Counted from the stretch's first letter, positions 23,769-35,764 are shown. The stretch: DNA of 64,000 nt from Jackrogersella multiformis (GCA_902806575.1 CADCXD010000008.1:2232001-2296000), one strand, 5' to 3'. Numbers and translations: made by a program. Notes: generated by a model not told the origin, from the sequence alone.

Positions 23769-24872
23769 ATGTGGAGGACGGAGCCTGTCGCCATGGACCA
23801 AACCGGGAACAGACCAATACAAAATGAACGCAACAACATCACCAAGCCACGGATATTTGTGCAGCTTGCTTTTGGTGTATCATGGTCTCCGCGAAATACA
23901 CCGCAGACTCACACCGTGACTTATATGTCCCGTAACTTGAAGAACGCAAGGGATTCGGGAAACTTCCCTCGCCAAGTACCTCCTCCAAACACCAACTTCT
24001 TGGACGCCCCGGAACCACGTCAGCATCGAAGTCGAGAGCATTCAAACCGGCGCCACCAGGATCGACAGCAGAACCGGCACCATCACCACCACGCCCAACC
24101 ATCTCGCGCCGTAGCTCAGACGCGAGAACATGGGTGCATTCGGGATCAACCCAACGATCAGCCTGGCGATCAGCCAAGGGCTCGGCCGAGGCCCGGGTCG
24201 ACGAAGAGTGAAGGTCGAGGACCGTTTCCCGAACGAGGAAGGTCCGCTCCTCCGCCCTTTAATGACAGTCCATGGGATGTCCAGCATGCACCTTTGTCAA
24301 CTCTGTCCCCATCTCACGTACAAGCAAGCGGGGAGCAATCGCAGTCATGGAAGGCATTGCCAGCACCACCTAGTCAATACCGGCTGGGCGAGGATGAGCT
24401 ACCTTGGTCGGCATGGGCGTGGCCAGCAGACGCCGAGGGCGACAACGATGGCGACGAATTGCATTATGCAAATAACCCGACAGTAGTCTCTCTCTCTACG
24501 GAACGACCTCGCAGCGATGATCTCGAAAGAGCTCGGGAGCTCGAGTCTCTATCTACCGCCATGGTAACAGTAGACAACGGCTTCGAAAATCAATGGTGGT
24601 ACCAAGGCTCGCGAGAACCCGTGGAACCATGGTGGCCGAAAGAGGTTGGAGAGGGTGCGGACGACACGGGGACGATAACTACAGCCGAGGCGTTGCTATT
24701 TTCGGACTCGGAGTCGGTATTAACTATAGGATCTAATGAAGACGAGAACCTGGCAGGTCTACATGATCTTGTATCACCGATATCAGAGAACTCTAGCCCA
24801 GTTCAGAGCTTTAGCCGCCCTCTTTACAGGTCGCTAACAACTAGATCGGAAGAATTGTGGCTGGGGAGTTGA
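23769..24872 (+). CDS. Hypothetical low-complexity protein
   Basis: Intronless reading frame of 367 aa that I do not recognise. It is rich in Arg, Gln, His, Pro, Ser and Asp, with no membrane span or signal peptide. Residues about 75-125 are basic and His/Gln-rich with a five-His run (RHHHHHA). A DQPNDQPGDQPRARPRPG repeat-like stretch follows. The second half is acidic with Trp-containing pieces (WKALPAPPSQY, WSAWAWPADAEGD, QWWYQGSREPVEPWWPKE) and ends ELWLGS. The Trp-rich acidic motifs suggest a real coding sequence rather than chance. Start is uncertain: MWRTEP at 23769, the better-context MDQTG at 23793 (GCCATGG), or an internal MSRNLKN at 23925 are all possible. Probably disordered; function unknown. 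Confidence 0.6.
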   Translation: MWRTEPVAMDQTGNRPIQNERNNITKPRIFVQLAFGVSWSPRNTPQTHTVTYMSRNLKNARDSGNFPRQVPPPNTNFLDAPEPRQHRSREHSNRRHQDRQQNRHHHHHAQPSRAVAQTREHGCIRDQPNDQPGDQPRARPRPGSTKSEGRGPFPERGRSAPPPFNDSPWDVQHAPLSTLSPSHVQASGEQSQSWKALPAPPSQYRLGEDELPWSAWAWPADAEGDNDGDELHYANNPTVVSLSTERPRSDDLERARELESLSTAMVTVDNGFENQWWYQGSREPVEPWWPKEVGEGADDTGTITTAEALLFSDSESVLTIGSNEDENLAGLHDLVSPISENSSPVQSFSRPLYRSLTTRSEELWLGS

Positions 24873-27315
24873 ATAAGGTCGATAGTAAGGGGATAGGACC
24901 TGTCATCGGCTCCGTTGAGATCACACGATACAAAACGAAATCTCATCTGCAATAGAAAGCGCAATTTAGGGCCTATATTTCCTTCGCCGTAGCGATTAAC
25001 CTGTTTAGCGAGTGTTGGGGCCCAAAAGGAAGAGTGAGAATGGCAAATGGTTATTAGGCACTGGATTAACACTACTAGGGGAATAGTGATTTTTCATCAG
25101 ACAACATCTGCATACCATTAGGCGTTTAAGATATGGGGTTATTGGCCATCTTAATCATCTCAGCTGAAGCTATCATACGGAGGATATTCCCACAGAAAGT
25201 AATGGATTTTTGGATATAGCATTGCGAGATTTGGCACAAGTACATAAGATATTCTTCGATAATAACAAAAGCCCAAACCCGGAATCTACGAGGTTTGCCT
25301 TTGCTGACTCGTTTGAGAAGAAGATGATGATCGTGTAGAGATAACTATGGGGCTTAGTATTTAAACGAAGTTATCATTGGATTGGTTTTCTCGTTTATTT
25401 AGAAGCGTTTCATACTCGGGAGCAGACAACAATGTAACGTCGAACCCCTGGCTTGAGCCTAGGGCCACCTCCGCATTCTCGTAGGGGCCCAGGGGGGCAG
25501 GGGGGACATCTTTGACATTGAGCAGCTACAGAAACGATCTACTTTAAATCGACAACGTGTCTAAATTTAGATAATGGTCTATACTGGTCTATACTGGTCT
25601 ATACTGGTCCATACTGTACACTTATATCCCTTTAAATACTTATCTAGGTAACTCATACGCGTTATAGCCGATGATATGTGCTAACTAAGGAATTAGGGGA
25701 TAGTTAGCAGCATGGTTTAGTACAGCATCGTTATGACTGTCTGCACTTAGTCTAACGCTACCTACCAGTACCTAGGTATTCTGGCGGTGTGGCTGTCGCC
25801 ATCTGGCAGTGAAACGGCCCCTGTCACTCTCGCCGCGAGCCCCCAACCCCCATCAGTGATATAGATCGACCCAGTGACTTTCCGACCTAATAATCAAGAT
25901 CTACAGTGTTCCAGATGAACATCAACGCCAGTACCCCCATCCGTAGAGCTAGCCGCCAGGGGTTTATGTCCCGACAAAGGTTTCGATACATGAGCCTTGG
26001 TTGGACAGAATTGCTACGCCCCATAAGACGTTGTTCGATACCACCATTCGATCACTATTTGCTACCGCAGCAATGCCGCAGTGGAATGATATAGACTCAC
26101 ATATGCAGTGTACTAGTAACTTATAACTAACCACCCTTTCCAAAGGTACCAGACCGGGAAGTGACGTGCAATTTATATTGAGGCACATGTTGGTCAGCCT
26201 GCTTGAAGCTTCAATGCACACAGCTAGTGTAGGGGTAGCTTCGGCTGCTACGTACAATATATACCTAGGTACGTCTTGATACGGCGTAGCACTGGCTACA
26301 GGAGTAAGCAGTCTGGCAGTGTAAGCCTCGATGCCGACGCTCAATCAAATCGATCATTTCCGAAGCAGAGAGGTAGCTAGGCTGTGCACTATCAAACATC
26401 CCAACTTCAAGACGATCAATAAGCACCGGGTTATAACAGGGTGTACTTATTATAAGGGTCGTATGCCATCCGAAGTATCGTTTCGTGCATGCTTCGGCAA
26501 CGCTCCGCTACTACATATTGCCAGGGACGCCTTCAAATCTGCCTTGAGGCTCTACCAGCACCTTTAATATCATATTGCAGATAGTTCTGCCAACTCTCAG
26601 GAGCCCTTGGCTTTTATAACCTAGGTACCTAGGTACGCACATAGACGATTTCCGCATGATAATAGAAGAATTCTTCAACAAAAAGTGAAATTCATATTCG
26701 TATACGTCATCTCAACATAGCAAAAACTTGCGGCGGACAAATAATCCATCCATCGTGTAAAAAAATAGCATGATACACGCTACCCCATCGTTCCATCGAT
26801 GTAACCATATTCTTTATCAGACCCAGCAACACTTAAATAATGTCGATTCCCCCCCCATAACGGCCCAAGATACAGCCCACAACCGCAACCAACTTCGGAA
26901 GCTCAAGCGACTTAGCTTCAGTCTCTGTACCTTTCCATGTATCATTCGCATTACGAAGCAGTCTCATGGCTCTGGTAGGCTTCGATGTAATAGGATAACC
27001 TATCAAGCTGATAAAATAAAAGCAAAGAACGCCTAATTATAAAATAGTCGACGCCGCGTATATGCATCCAGTCTCAATAATCGCCTGTTGAGGGTAGGTA
27101 TCTCGTGTAGAAGCCTCAATGTCCGTCTATCAAATATTCGCATCAAGTTTTGCCGCAAGGAAACTGAAGTAAGAGGGAACATAAAAAGGAGGCAAGGAGC
27201 GGGCCCGATATGGTATCTCTGCACAATCATGAATATAATCGAAAAAGAGAAATAGAAACAGCCATGGCAAAAAATGGAAAAAGAAAAGGGAGGGGCACCA
27301 CTGGAAAGACCTGTT
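24873..27315. other. Intergenic, convergent spacer
   Basis: About 2.4 kb between convergent genes, of mixed composition. Short open frames occur near 25,900-26,570, but I see no family motif or intron logic. A tandem repeat is described separately, and TAGGTACC motifs lie near 25,760-25,780 and 26,620-26,635. Likely non-coding. Confidence 0.4.
25574..25616. repeat. 10-bp tandem repeat, about four units
   Basis: Unit TGGTCTATAC repeated four times head to tail; the last unit reads TGGTCCATAC. Confidence 0.9.
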
Positions 27316-30300
27316 CTACATGCTCGCCTCCCGTTCTTCCTGGATAGCTGTCATTTCACTACCGATAGCACCACTCCCAAGTAGGGGTTGGCTTGGTGGA
27401 GGCATCGAAAAGGGCCTAGAGCTCGTGGGTGTTGTACTAACGCCGCTGGCGCTGGGGACCACGCTAGGGACAGACGACCTGTTTATTGTGGTATTGATAT
27501 CTGCCTCGGAAGGCTGCTCGTTGATTTCGCTGGTGGGAACCTCTCGCTGCAGTGGAGACGAATGCACGGGCGAGTTGGACTTCTTACTTGCCGCGTCGCC
27601 GTTACCCCCACGAGAAGAATTTCGTGGAGAGACCCTGCCCGTCTACGACATATCATTAGCATAGATCACAGCAAATATACCCAAATAAGAACAGAGAGCC
27701 ACTAACCTGCTTTGCCCACCTAAGGCCGCAGCTATTACATAGGTCCCTTTGGCCACTCGGACCTCTACGCCACTCAGGCGTGTTGCGAGTATGACAGTTG
27801 GCACAGTCCCGGACAAAATTTCCAACTCCCTTTCTACGTTTACGCTTCTTCTTGTTGGACAAAAGCCCGTGTAACTCCTCGGCTAGCACCCGGTTCACCT
27901 TCTCCATCTGTCGCAATTCATACTGCCAACTAGTACATCTCGTTGTCTTGAGTTCATCGAAGATGTTGTCATCTGAGGCGAGAGCCCTGTCTTGATTGCC
28001 GGGAGCCATGCCGCCACCCGCAGCTGCAGACAAAACACCACCAGGCCGCTGCTCATCCGACGTCTGGCCACCTTGCAACACGGTGAAGGTAGACAACGTC
28101 TTGGAGGAATCATTAGATGGGTGGCCCGTAGAATTCTGCCTGCTAGATAGGGTAGATGTAGCCGGCGCCGTAGCTCGGGAAGACGCCTTGACCAACTTCG
28201 TCTGGGCAAGTAAAAAAGTCGGTTTCTGCCCTTCCGAAGCGTCACCTGGATACATAATAGTATGGGCTTGGAGGACCTGACCTCGGCGGTTTTGTACCTC
28301 ATGTTTGCAGGTAACAATGCGCCCTCTCCTCGCTTTCTCGATGGAACGCCCGAACTCGGCACGCGATTCTTTCCGCATTAACTCCTGAATGCTGGTTCCG
28401 ACAAGATTTTCTGGTTGCAAATCCAACAGAGACCGAACATTAGCAGAGACGAAGAGAAACATGCCGGACGTAGAGAGTTTTGTCCACAGCTCGCTGTCGC
28501 CGATGCCGCCATTGGACTCTAACTCGCGTCGGCTGAGAGCAAAGACCGGACGCTTTCGACCAACAAGAATGATACACTTTCGGCCCTTTCCCTGCTCAAC
28601 GAACAGTGAGCCATGGCTTTCAAACCAAGTATACCCATTTTGCTTCCTTCGTATACGGAATACTATGTTCACCGAGCTTCCATTGGTGGCATCTTTGAGC
28701 TCGCGGGTGACGGGAACAATGTCGGAAGGGTGGGATATGGACGAGATAGAATTTCCGACAAGTTCAGCAGCGTCGTATTCGAGTATACGCTTGCAAGACG
28801 GCGACAAGTAAAGGAAAAGCCCCTTCAAAGACAATACGTGAACGACGTCATCGGCATTCTCCAGAAGCATCTTATCCCAAGATTGTCGATGCCAGTCGGA
28901 AACAGATCCTTTCGGATTGAATTGTTGTAGTAGAGCAGATACATCATCGACTCCTAGAGTTTGACCATTCTCAGGTTCCCATTGGCTTGATGCAGGCGGA
29001 GTCCAGATGTACTGGCCGATATCACTATGCTTGTAATTGACCTTCATAGTACCGGGACCTTGATGCGAGGCGATAGCATCCGGACATTCAACGAGATCAA
29101 TCTGAAACCCAATGATGTATCTGATCTCGGAAGTGTCCCACGGGATGGGGATCATGGTTAACAGGTTCAAAAAAGGCTTGCCACCTTTTCGATAGTTGAT
29201 CAGACTCTGTTGGACTTCCTTGCCCTCTGCAATCTTTTGCTTCAAATTGTAGACAGCCCCGTTATCAACGAACTCTCGTTTCGTGCCTGCTTCAACCTTG
29301 CCGTCCGGCGCCTGGAGAAAACGACAATTCTGGCCAACGATCTCGTGTTGACTATAACCAGTCAGATTCTGAAAATTGTCCGAGACGTAAATAATGGGAC
29401 AATCATTCATCGTAACATCACAGACAACGAAAGCACAAGACATATCGACAGCCCCAAGATTGACTTGTGGGCTTTTCCGCGTAGCCACGAGCCAGAGGGC
29501 TCTCAGCATATCAAATCCGCTTTTGGAATATATGGTCTTCTCTTTCACAGGTTGAGAATTCATCATGGCATTGGCCGAGACCACTGGCTGAGGGGGGGCA
29601 GCGCTCTCTGATGGGGTTGTGTCCGTTGTAGTTGCCATGGGAGACTCGTATGAGGGCGTAGTTGACACAAGGACCTGGGGCTGGATCTGCGAAGAGGGCT
29701 GGGGCGAAATACTGGGCTGAAACCCATTCATTGATGTATCTATGCCGAGGTTCGTCTGCTGGTTATGCTGATTAGGCGGAGAGAACTGTGGAGTGGTGCT
29801 CATTATGCTATCATCGCCAGTATCTACGGGTATGCCGGTGGTAGAGTTGCTCGGGACAGCACCCATCCCAGTGTTTTCATTCGACAGGTCCATGTTGAAT
29901 TCGGTCGAAAGGCCGTCCATGGAGTTTGATGGGTAGGCGTGAGCCATTGTGTTTGCTGATGTAAACATGTTCATAGAAGGATCAGCGCCCATTTGGCCCA
30001 TGTTCATATTAGAGAAGGCAATCATATTACCAACCATCTCTGGGGAGAGCGTCGGAAACTCATCGGCAAGCATAGTCGGAGAAGAGAAGCCTGCTGAAGT
30101 CCCTGGTAAGGCGATATTGGTATTGAGACTAGGGAAGCCGCCATTCATAGCGTCGGTCGAGGAGTTTGGCATGACTCCGAACTGATAATCCCTAAACGAG
30201 GGGTCACCGTTACCAAATTCCATCATGGACATCCTTCGATCAGGGTCTACTTGAGATATCTGGGCGGGAAATTGCTGTGGCAAGCTTCGTCGCCTTTGGA

Positions 30301-30505
30301 GTTCCTGGGAATTGCTGCGAATTATATCGTCAAGCGAGTCAATTCCTACTAGGGAGGGGTCTTGGTTTGCCGCAGAGGCGGGACAATACTGGGACTGCTG
30401 GGTTGACTGGTTCAACGCCGTAGCCTGGCGTCTCTGATTGCGTTGCTGGGCATGGCGGCGCTGCAGCTCCTCTTGAGAGAGCCGGTTGCCGAAGAAATTG
30501 TCCAT
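27316..30505 (-). CDS. wc-1: White Collar-1 blue-light receptor / GATA-type transcription factor
   Basis: Flavin-binding photoreceptor and transcription factor, acting with WC-2 as the white collar complex. Exons 30505-27707 and 27642-27316, intron 27706-27643; 3126 nt, or 1041 aa. Order: Gln/Asn/Met-rich N-terminus; LOV domain about 343-474 with the photoadduct motif GQNCRFLQAPDG (Cys394) and NYRKGGKPFLNLLTMIPI; PAS-B about 543-654; PAS-C about 666-774; basic nuclear localisation cluster KKKRKRRK about 885-892; GATA-type zinc finger CANC...CNSC (Cys901, 904, 923, 926), with an 18-residue loop and the motif TPEWRRGPSGQRDLCNSCGL. The Ser/Pro-rich tail lies after the intron. I chose Met at 30505 (context GAAATGG), giving MDNFFGNRLSQEEL as in relatives; an upstream in-frame ATG at 30523 has a poor context. 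All functional residues seen are intact. Confidence 0.96.
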
Positions 30506-30581
30506 TTCGGCCACATTTATCATGTATGGAAGTAGAACCGACGTCTCTAGGCCACAGGATCGTCTGGCACAAGCCGCGTCA

Positions 30582-30626
30582 CAATAGTAGTATTACAGTA
30601 TTACAGTAGTATTACAGTAGTATTAC
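30582..30626. repeat. Tandem repeat in wc-1 upstream region
   Basis: Unit close to GTAGTATTACA repeated about four times (TAGTATTACAGTATTACAG followed by TAGTATTACAGTAGTATTAC). Confidence 0.85.
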
Positions 30627-31984
30627 TTGGGCGCAGGGACCGTTTTCGATCCGAACGACGAACTGTAGTCCAAAGGACGTGGGTCGAGCGATATAGTCGA
30701 TGGCTAATAGTTAGGTATCATATGCGAATATGTTGGCAGACAATAATAACACTAAATCTCGAATCGTAGGTTGCAGAAGGGACGTAGATGGCTAGAAGAA
30801 GTTGTTGGCTACTGCGGAGGATAAAGCTGCTGCTCGCTCGCTCATGCTATGTGAACGAACGAGTAGGGAGAGAAACGGACCTCGTTCAGACAATATAGCT
30901 AAGGTAGTAGGCCCAATATGATTTTATGATCTATGAATGGCGAGATATTGAACAGATTGTAACTACGACTTCAACGGGCGACTACGTCTAGACTCGAGGT
31001 TGGCATTTGAGATGTCGCCGTCGCCGTCGCCGTTTATGCAATCGATATTAGCGATGACCGAGAACGAGAACGAGCGAACAATCCGAACGGACGTGCGAAG
31101 TAGGAGTGGGAGTGGGAGTGGGAGTGGCTTCGCTGAAATAGGTACACAGAGATTGGTCTATCCCACTCAAAGCCTAGTTCTGAACAATATCGTCGGTAGA
31201 TTCTCCGCGGGTGTCGAAGGACGATGGTAATGTAGTGGTACGGTCGATAAGCGAGAGGGTATCCGAAAGATGGCAATGGCATCCAGATCGCCCGCTACCT
31301 CTCTCGTTGAAGGTGGAGGACTTCAGCGTTAGATTCGACCGACCAGGGTAAAGTTGAAGTAGGTAAGTTAACATTTAGGTACAGGGAATTGTAGATCTAC
31401 CATTAATTGATACTTTCCCTGTGGAGCTGTACGTTCCCTCTCCGTTGGGTCATATATCGTATCATACCGTACAGTTAAATACGGGCTTATATGCTTAAAT
31501 ACCTAGAACCTAGGTTGCTAAGGCTGCTAGGTATTAAGGTTAAATCTGACTTATAAATCCATGGAAGGTACCTAGGGACGTATAAAACATACCTAGCCCC
31601 GGTATGGCGCACCGTTTTCTAATCTGCGGGGCTGTTACTAGTGTACCTTAGGTAGGGAGTTGATAGAATCCCTAACCAAAATCCGTGCAACTTCAGATGG
31701 CAATTACCTTGGTACAGTATCTACATTCGATGAATATCCATGATGAGGATATGGACCGATCTTCCGTCCAGATGGCCATTTCGGAAATTCATTAATCCGA
31801 GATCTATCTTCTCGACATTGAATAGCAACACCCTCGCAAACACCAAAAGCCGTTGTTGGTTAAATAGTAATAGTATAACATAAACACAGCAACACACTTA
31901 ATTAAGTCCATGAGAACCTTGAAAGCTATAATTGTTTGCGATTATAACCAGCAACTGAAAGTACCTAACTAAAGTACCATGCTA

Positions 31985-32220
31985 ACTTAGTAGGTACCTA
32001 GGTACTACAGGTATCACGATAAATAATAAAGTAATATTATGCACTTAAACATATATTTATATACTTACGTACCTTTGTTAAAAGTATATGCAGGTACAAT
32101 AGGTACCTAGCAAGCGTGGGGCATTGAGGCTGACCCCACTTGCCTCAGATACCTACACTATTTGGAACCTTAACTTTTACAAGTTAGGTACCTACCTGCT
32201 TACCTAAATACCAAACCTAA
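31985..32220. repeat. TAGGTACC palindrome cluster
   Basis: Includes TAGTAGGTACCTAGGTACTA at about 31,988-32,007, AATAGGTACCTAGC, and GTTAGGTACCTACCTGC near 32,183-32,200. Confidence 0.65.
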
Positions 32221-32391
32221 GGTCGTCATCGAACATCGACCATCAAGACTATCGAGTATCACAACCTTTCATTATTACTAAATACCACAACGACCTTAAC
32301 GAATTTTATCACCATCAAGCCTTTTTTCTTCTTTCGTAACTGTTCTAAATTTATCTTGCTTTCTTTTTGCTTCTATAACTTCTTAACCAGA

Positions 32392-32456
32392 ATGGACATC
32401 TCCAACTACAGAGAATCTCCCAATATTTACCCTTCTAGTCTAAGAAAGCTCAACTT
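32392..32456 (+). other. Possible upstream first exon or uORF of the NYN gene
   Basis: An ATG at 32392 opens 21 codons (MDISNYRESPNIYPSSLRKL, then N) and reaches a GTAGGT donor at 32457. If spliced to the AG at 32824-32825, the frame runs straight into the Met at 32827 of the NYN gene (tt+g gives Leu, then MTLKAP). The implied intron of 369 nt is long for this genome. Otherwise this is a short upstream reading frame ending in TAG three codons later. Confidence 0.35.
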
Positions 32457-32826
32457 GTAGGTCATCCTAGCTCTGTATCTATCTAGCATGTTTGTTCTGC
32501 TTGTTACCTCACTAGATGTCCCATACATTTTATTTATCGCTTCGAAGTAGATACGACCGTGGAAGATACTGGTTTTGGGGGGTTCTGTGCTCTTTTCACA
32601 AACTCGCCATACATGCCACACATCGAATACATCCCCTCATCTTCAAGTTCAACTCATATCACTCCCCTCCCCCTCCCCCTCCTAATCCAAACTAACCTAA
32701 CGCACATAAGCTTTAAATATTTACTGATGTTGAACAGGTTTATTTCCATTCGACCTCCAACTAGTTACTTGTCAATCCTAGTCAACATTCCATCTTTCCA
32801 ATCAATAGTGCCCTTTCTTTTGAAGG

Positions 32827-34503
32827 ATGACTCTAAAAGCACCGCATGACCAAGGCTTCGCTCTGCCGACACCACCTTCAAAAATGAAGGAAATTTCGCG
32901 AAGATCAGACTCAAACGGGTCCCCTAAAGTCAAGCGATCGACCACGCCTCGACTTGGGGACGGCTTGTGTGAGATCCTCGTCAGTGTGCTTGATTCTCCT
33001 ACTTCGGATCAAGAATCGATTTCTGCCACTCAGAGTCACGACAGTATTAGTCCAACCTCCGCAACTTCAAGAAGCACGCCGGACACAAATATATCTACGT
33101 CAAGCTCATGTGCTGAATCTTCGGGTATCACTCAGTGTCATGCTACTAAAGAGCGACTCAGAACCTCTAGTCTTGACAAAGATGGTCACATCACATTAGC
33201 TTATAATACTCAGCACTATAGATTATTTACACCCTCATCCGTTCAAACATGTACTCAGCTATCTCCCGCAACAACCCCCGGTGATGACATTGACCATTAT
33301 AGCAATGGTCAATTGTTTTCTACTTTCCCAATTACCTCACCCCCTACACGTCCAACTTACTCAACACCAGCTCATATAGCGGCGGCTAAAATCTTGCAAG
33401 AGTCAAGCAACAACAGCCAATCAGCGCTCCATAAGATCATCTCGTGGTTCCTAAATGGGAAGCTCTCTTTGTCGGAAGCTAAGGAGATGGCCAAGAATTA
33501 CCAGTACAGGGACTTGCTTGAAGCTCTTGAAACTTCCGATGCGTCATATGCAACTACGACCCAAGATGCTACTCGGGTTAGTGTGAGCCAACTACGGCAA
33601 TATATTACTCTAGTTGCTATAAATACGTCTACAAGCCACCCCACGCTGTATACGTCGAACGATGTGGACTCTGGATCGCACTCAACACGCCTACTACCAA
33701 TTGTTACCGCTCGCGAATGCTTCTACCGGAAGTTAATGAAGTATGTCGCTATAGATCAGGAGGTTTCTGGAGATAAAGATGTCCAACTGCATCTCTTTGT
33801 GGACATGTCCAATATTTTTATTGGTTTTTGTGACACAGTCAAGGCACTGAGACAAATTCCTCAAAGCCATCGAATACCAGCTCCGGCGTTCTCGTTCAAG
33901 ACATTTGCCCTTGTGATGGAAAGGGGAAGAAGTGCGCAAAAGAGGATCCTAGCTGGATCCACACCTGGTTATTCTGCTGACAACCCTCGGATGTACTGGC
34001 CACTCTACTTCTCGGAGGCAGAGAAACTACGCTACAAGATGAACATCTTCTGCCGTGTTCAAACGAGAAAGCTAAATAACTGGAAACGACGGGGCAGAAA
34101 GTCACCTAAGACCAATTCCCACGAAGCACACGACCTGAGCACGGGAGAATCTACCGGTGATGACGGGGTGATCGTGACTTACGAAGTTCGAAACGGAGAG
34201 CAGGGTGTAGATGAGAACCTTCACCTCAATATGATGAATAGTATGTGGGATCATTTATCGCATCCTGGGACTATGGTCTTAGCAACCGGAGACGCAGCAG
34301 AAGCTGAATTCTCTAGCGGCTTCCTACAGTATGCGACTCGAGCACTGGATAAGGGCTGGAAGATTGAACTGGTCACCTGGAGACTCTCTATTTCGTCTGC
34401 CTGGACTAGCCCGGATTTCCTTGGAAAGTATGCTAGCCAGTTAAGAATCATCTTCCTAGATGACTTTATCGAGGAGCTGCAGGAAAATGATCTTGTTCCT
34501 TGA
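32827..34503 (+). CDS. NYN/PIN-like domain protein (putative endoribonuclease)
   Basis: Protein of 558 aa without introns from the Met at 32827. Residues 1-180 are Ser/Thr-rich and disordered. The C-terminal half has NYN-fold features: a first strand LHLFVDMSNIFIGFCD with Asp326, an acidic loop GVDENLHLNMM with Asp462/Glu463, and MVLATGDAAEAEF with Asp489 followed by the helix and strand GWKIELVTWRLSISSAW. The NYN family is a PIN-like nuclease fold using a cluster of acidic residues with a metal ion; members cut RNA. A basic stretch (NWKRRGRKSPK, about 418-428) could bind nucleic acid. I infer nuclease ability from the acidic positions only; the closest family name is not known to me. An alternative start upstream is described separately. 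Confidence 0.75.
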   Translation: MTLKAPHDQGFALPTPPSKMKEISRRSDSNGSPKVKRSTTPRLGDGLCEILVSVLDSPTSDQESISATQSHDSISPTSATSRSTPDTNISTSSSCAESSGITQCHATKERLRTSSLDKDGHITLAYNTQHYRLFTPSSVQTCTQLSPATTPGDDIDHYSNGQLFSTFPITSPPTRPTYSTPAHIAAAKILQESSNNSQSALHKIISWFLNGKLSLSEAKEMAKNYQYRDLLEALETSDASYATTTQDATRVSVSQLRQYITLVAINTSTSHPTLYTSNDVDSGSHSTRLLPIVTARECFYRKLMKYVAIDQEVSGDKDVQLHLFVDMSNIFIGFCDTVKALRQIPQSHRIPAPAFSFKTFALVMERGRSAQKRILAGSTPGYSADNPRMYWPLYFSEAEKLRYKMNIFCRVQTRKLNNWKRRGRKSPKTNSHEAHDLSTGESTGDDGVIVTYEVRNGEQGVDENLHLNMMNSMWDHLSHPGTMVLATGDAAEAEFSSGFLQYATRALDKGWKIELVTWRLSISSAWTSPDFLGKYASQLRIIFLDDFIEELQENDLVP

Positions 34504-35567
34504 AGCCTCGTTCTTCCCACCCAGCTCCCAGATGTGACCTCGGAGATAGGAAATGCTGCTTCAAAACACACCTATAAGAAGGCTAAGATTATGTCTTCAT
34601 TTTCTACATATCTCATCCATTCACGGATAACGTTTCATGAATTATACGCAACCTTAGGTTTTTTACGTTTCGGTTGGCACCCATATTTGCATGCATCTGC
34701 TGGCGTTCGGGATTTTTTTACTTGTCCGCATTTTCGACAATGCATTTCAGTCGGGGTTTCACACTTCATGATCGCGATATTTTGGCAGAGTATGATCTGC
34801 AGGAGAGTTGTGATCATTGAACGATGATGATTATGGTGAGGGACACGTACAGATCAATTATATTTGACCGTGGCTGTACGTGAGATTGGTAGATGCTAGC
34901 GGCTAGCATTACCTACCTATCATCAATCAGGACTGGCCAACAAGGTTTGACGACTTGCACCAGAAAGTGCCCGGATATTCATAGGCGGCCCGCGTTGGTA
35001 CAGGCGGTTATGGTACTTCTGCGGTCGTGAAACAGTTTCTGTTGGTTGGCGGCTGGCTGGTATGGCTTGGGGCGGAACGGGTTGGTTTGTACAAGATACC
35101 CCTGGCAATGCGAGAGACTCGCATACTACAGGCGTTTACAAAATCTTAAATCTAAGGTATTGCTTTCCTCCATATGAGGTATTGCGCATTTTTATGTGAA
35201 AATCTGATTGGTGAGAGGTCATTTCTACTTAACTACTTGAATCTGGCTTAGAGACCTCGGTGCAGGTTATAAGGTAATGATGTTCATATAAGTAAATCTT
35301 AGAGACGATGATGTTCTTGATGCTTAGCGCATCCGTGCGCATCATTACATACCTAGGTAATCTAAATTAAACGTCCATATTGCTTTATAGATTAACACCT
35401 TCTTCATACATACCTAGGTAGTAAGTTTGATTTAATTATCACTAATATATGCCACTTAATTGTAGATACCTACCTAGGTACCGTATATAACAGGAGAATC
35501 GCAGGGAGGGTAAAGCGCGGGAAGGGGGGAGCAAAAAGGATGGTGGGGGTTAATACCTACATATACA

Positions 35568-35665
35568 TAATAAGGTACCTAGGTAGGTAGGTAGGTAGTA
35601 CGAATTAATAAGATCCATTACATTAATGTGGTAGGTACCTACCTAGAGTCCTAGGTACATGTATC
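35568..35665. repeat. TAGGTACC palindrome cluster
   Basis: Contains GGTACCTAGGTAGGTAGG followed by TAGGTAGTACG, then GTAGGTACCTACCTAGAG, then CCTAGGTACATG. Confidence 0.75.
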
Positions 35666-35721
35666 ACTTGACGCATGTTGGTTTCCTGTCCTCTTCTATG
35701 CTTACCTATATGTACCTACAT

Positions 35722-35764
35722 ATAAGTATACTTATACTTATACTTATACCTATACCTATACCTA
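35722..35764. repeat. TATACT/TATACC microsatellite
   Basis: Runs of TATACT then TATACC hexamers, about seven units, about 190 bp upstream of the GT25 start. Confidence 0.85.

Larger units (their letters stand above)
30506..32391. promoter_or_regulatory. Divergent intergenic region (wc-1 / NYN gene)
   Basis: About 1.9 kb. Next to wc-1 there is a tandem repeat (separate entry) and a segment with TTCGATCCGAACG and GTCGAGCGATATAGTCGATG near 30,645-30,700, loosely like GATC-type light-response elements; this is only suggestive. A G(A/T)GG-type run (AGTGGGAGTGGGAGTGG) lies at about 31,104-31,124. TAGGTACC palindromes cluster at about 31,985-32,220. Confidence 0.4.

Noticed and set aside
25964..26344. 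126-codon open frame on the minus strand in the 24.9-27.3 kb spacer
   Set aside because: No family motif, no conserved-looking segment, no supporting splice or promoter context. A frame of this length can occur by chance in DNA of this composition.
34534..34827. 97-codon open frame directly after the NYN gene
   Set aside because: Overlaps the expected 3' untranslated region and antisense frames of similar size; no recognisable domain.
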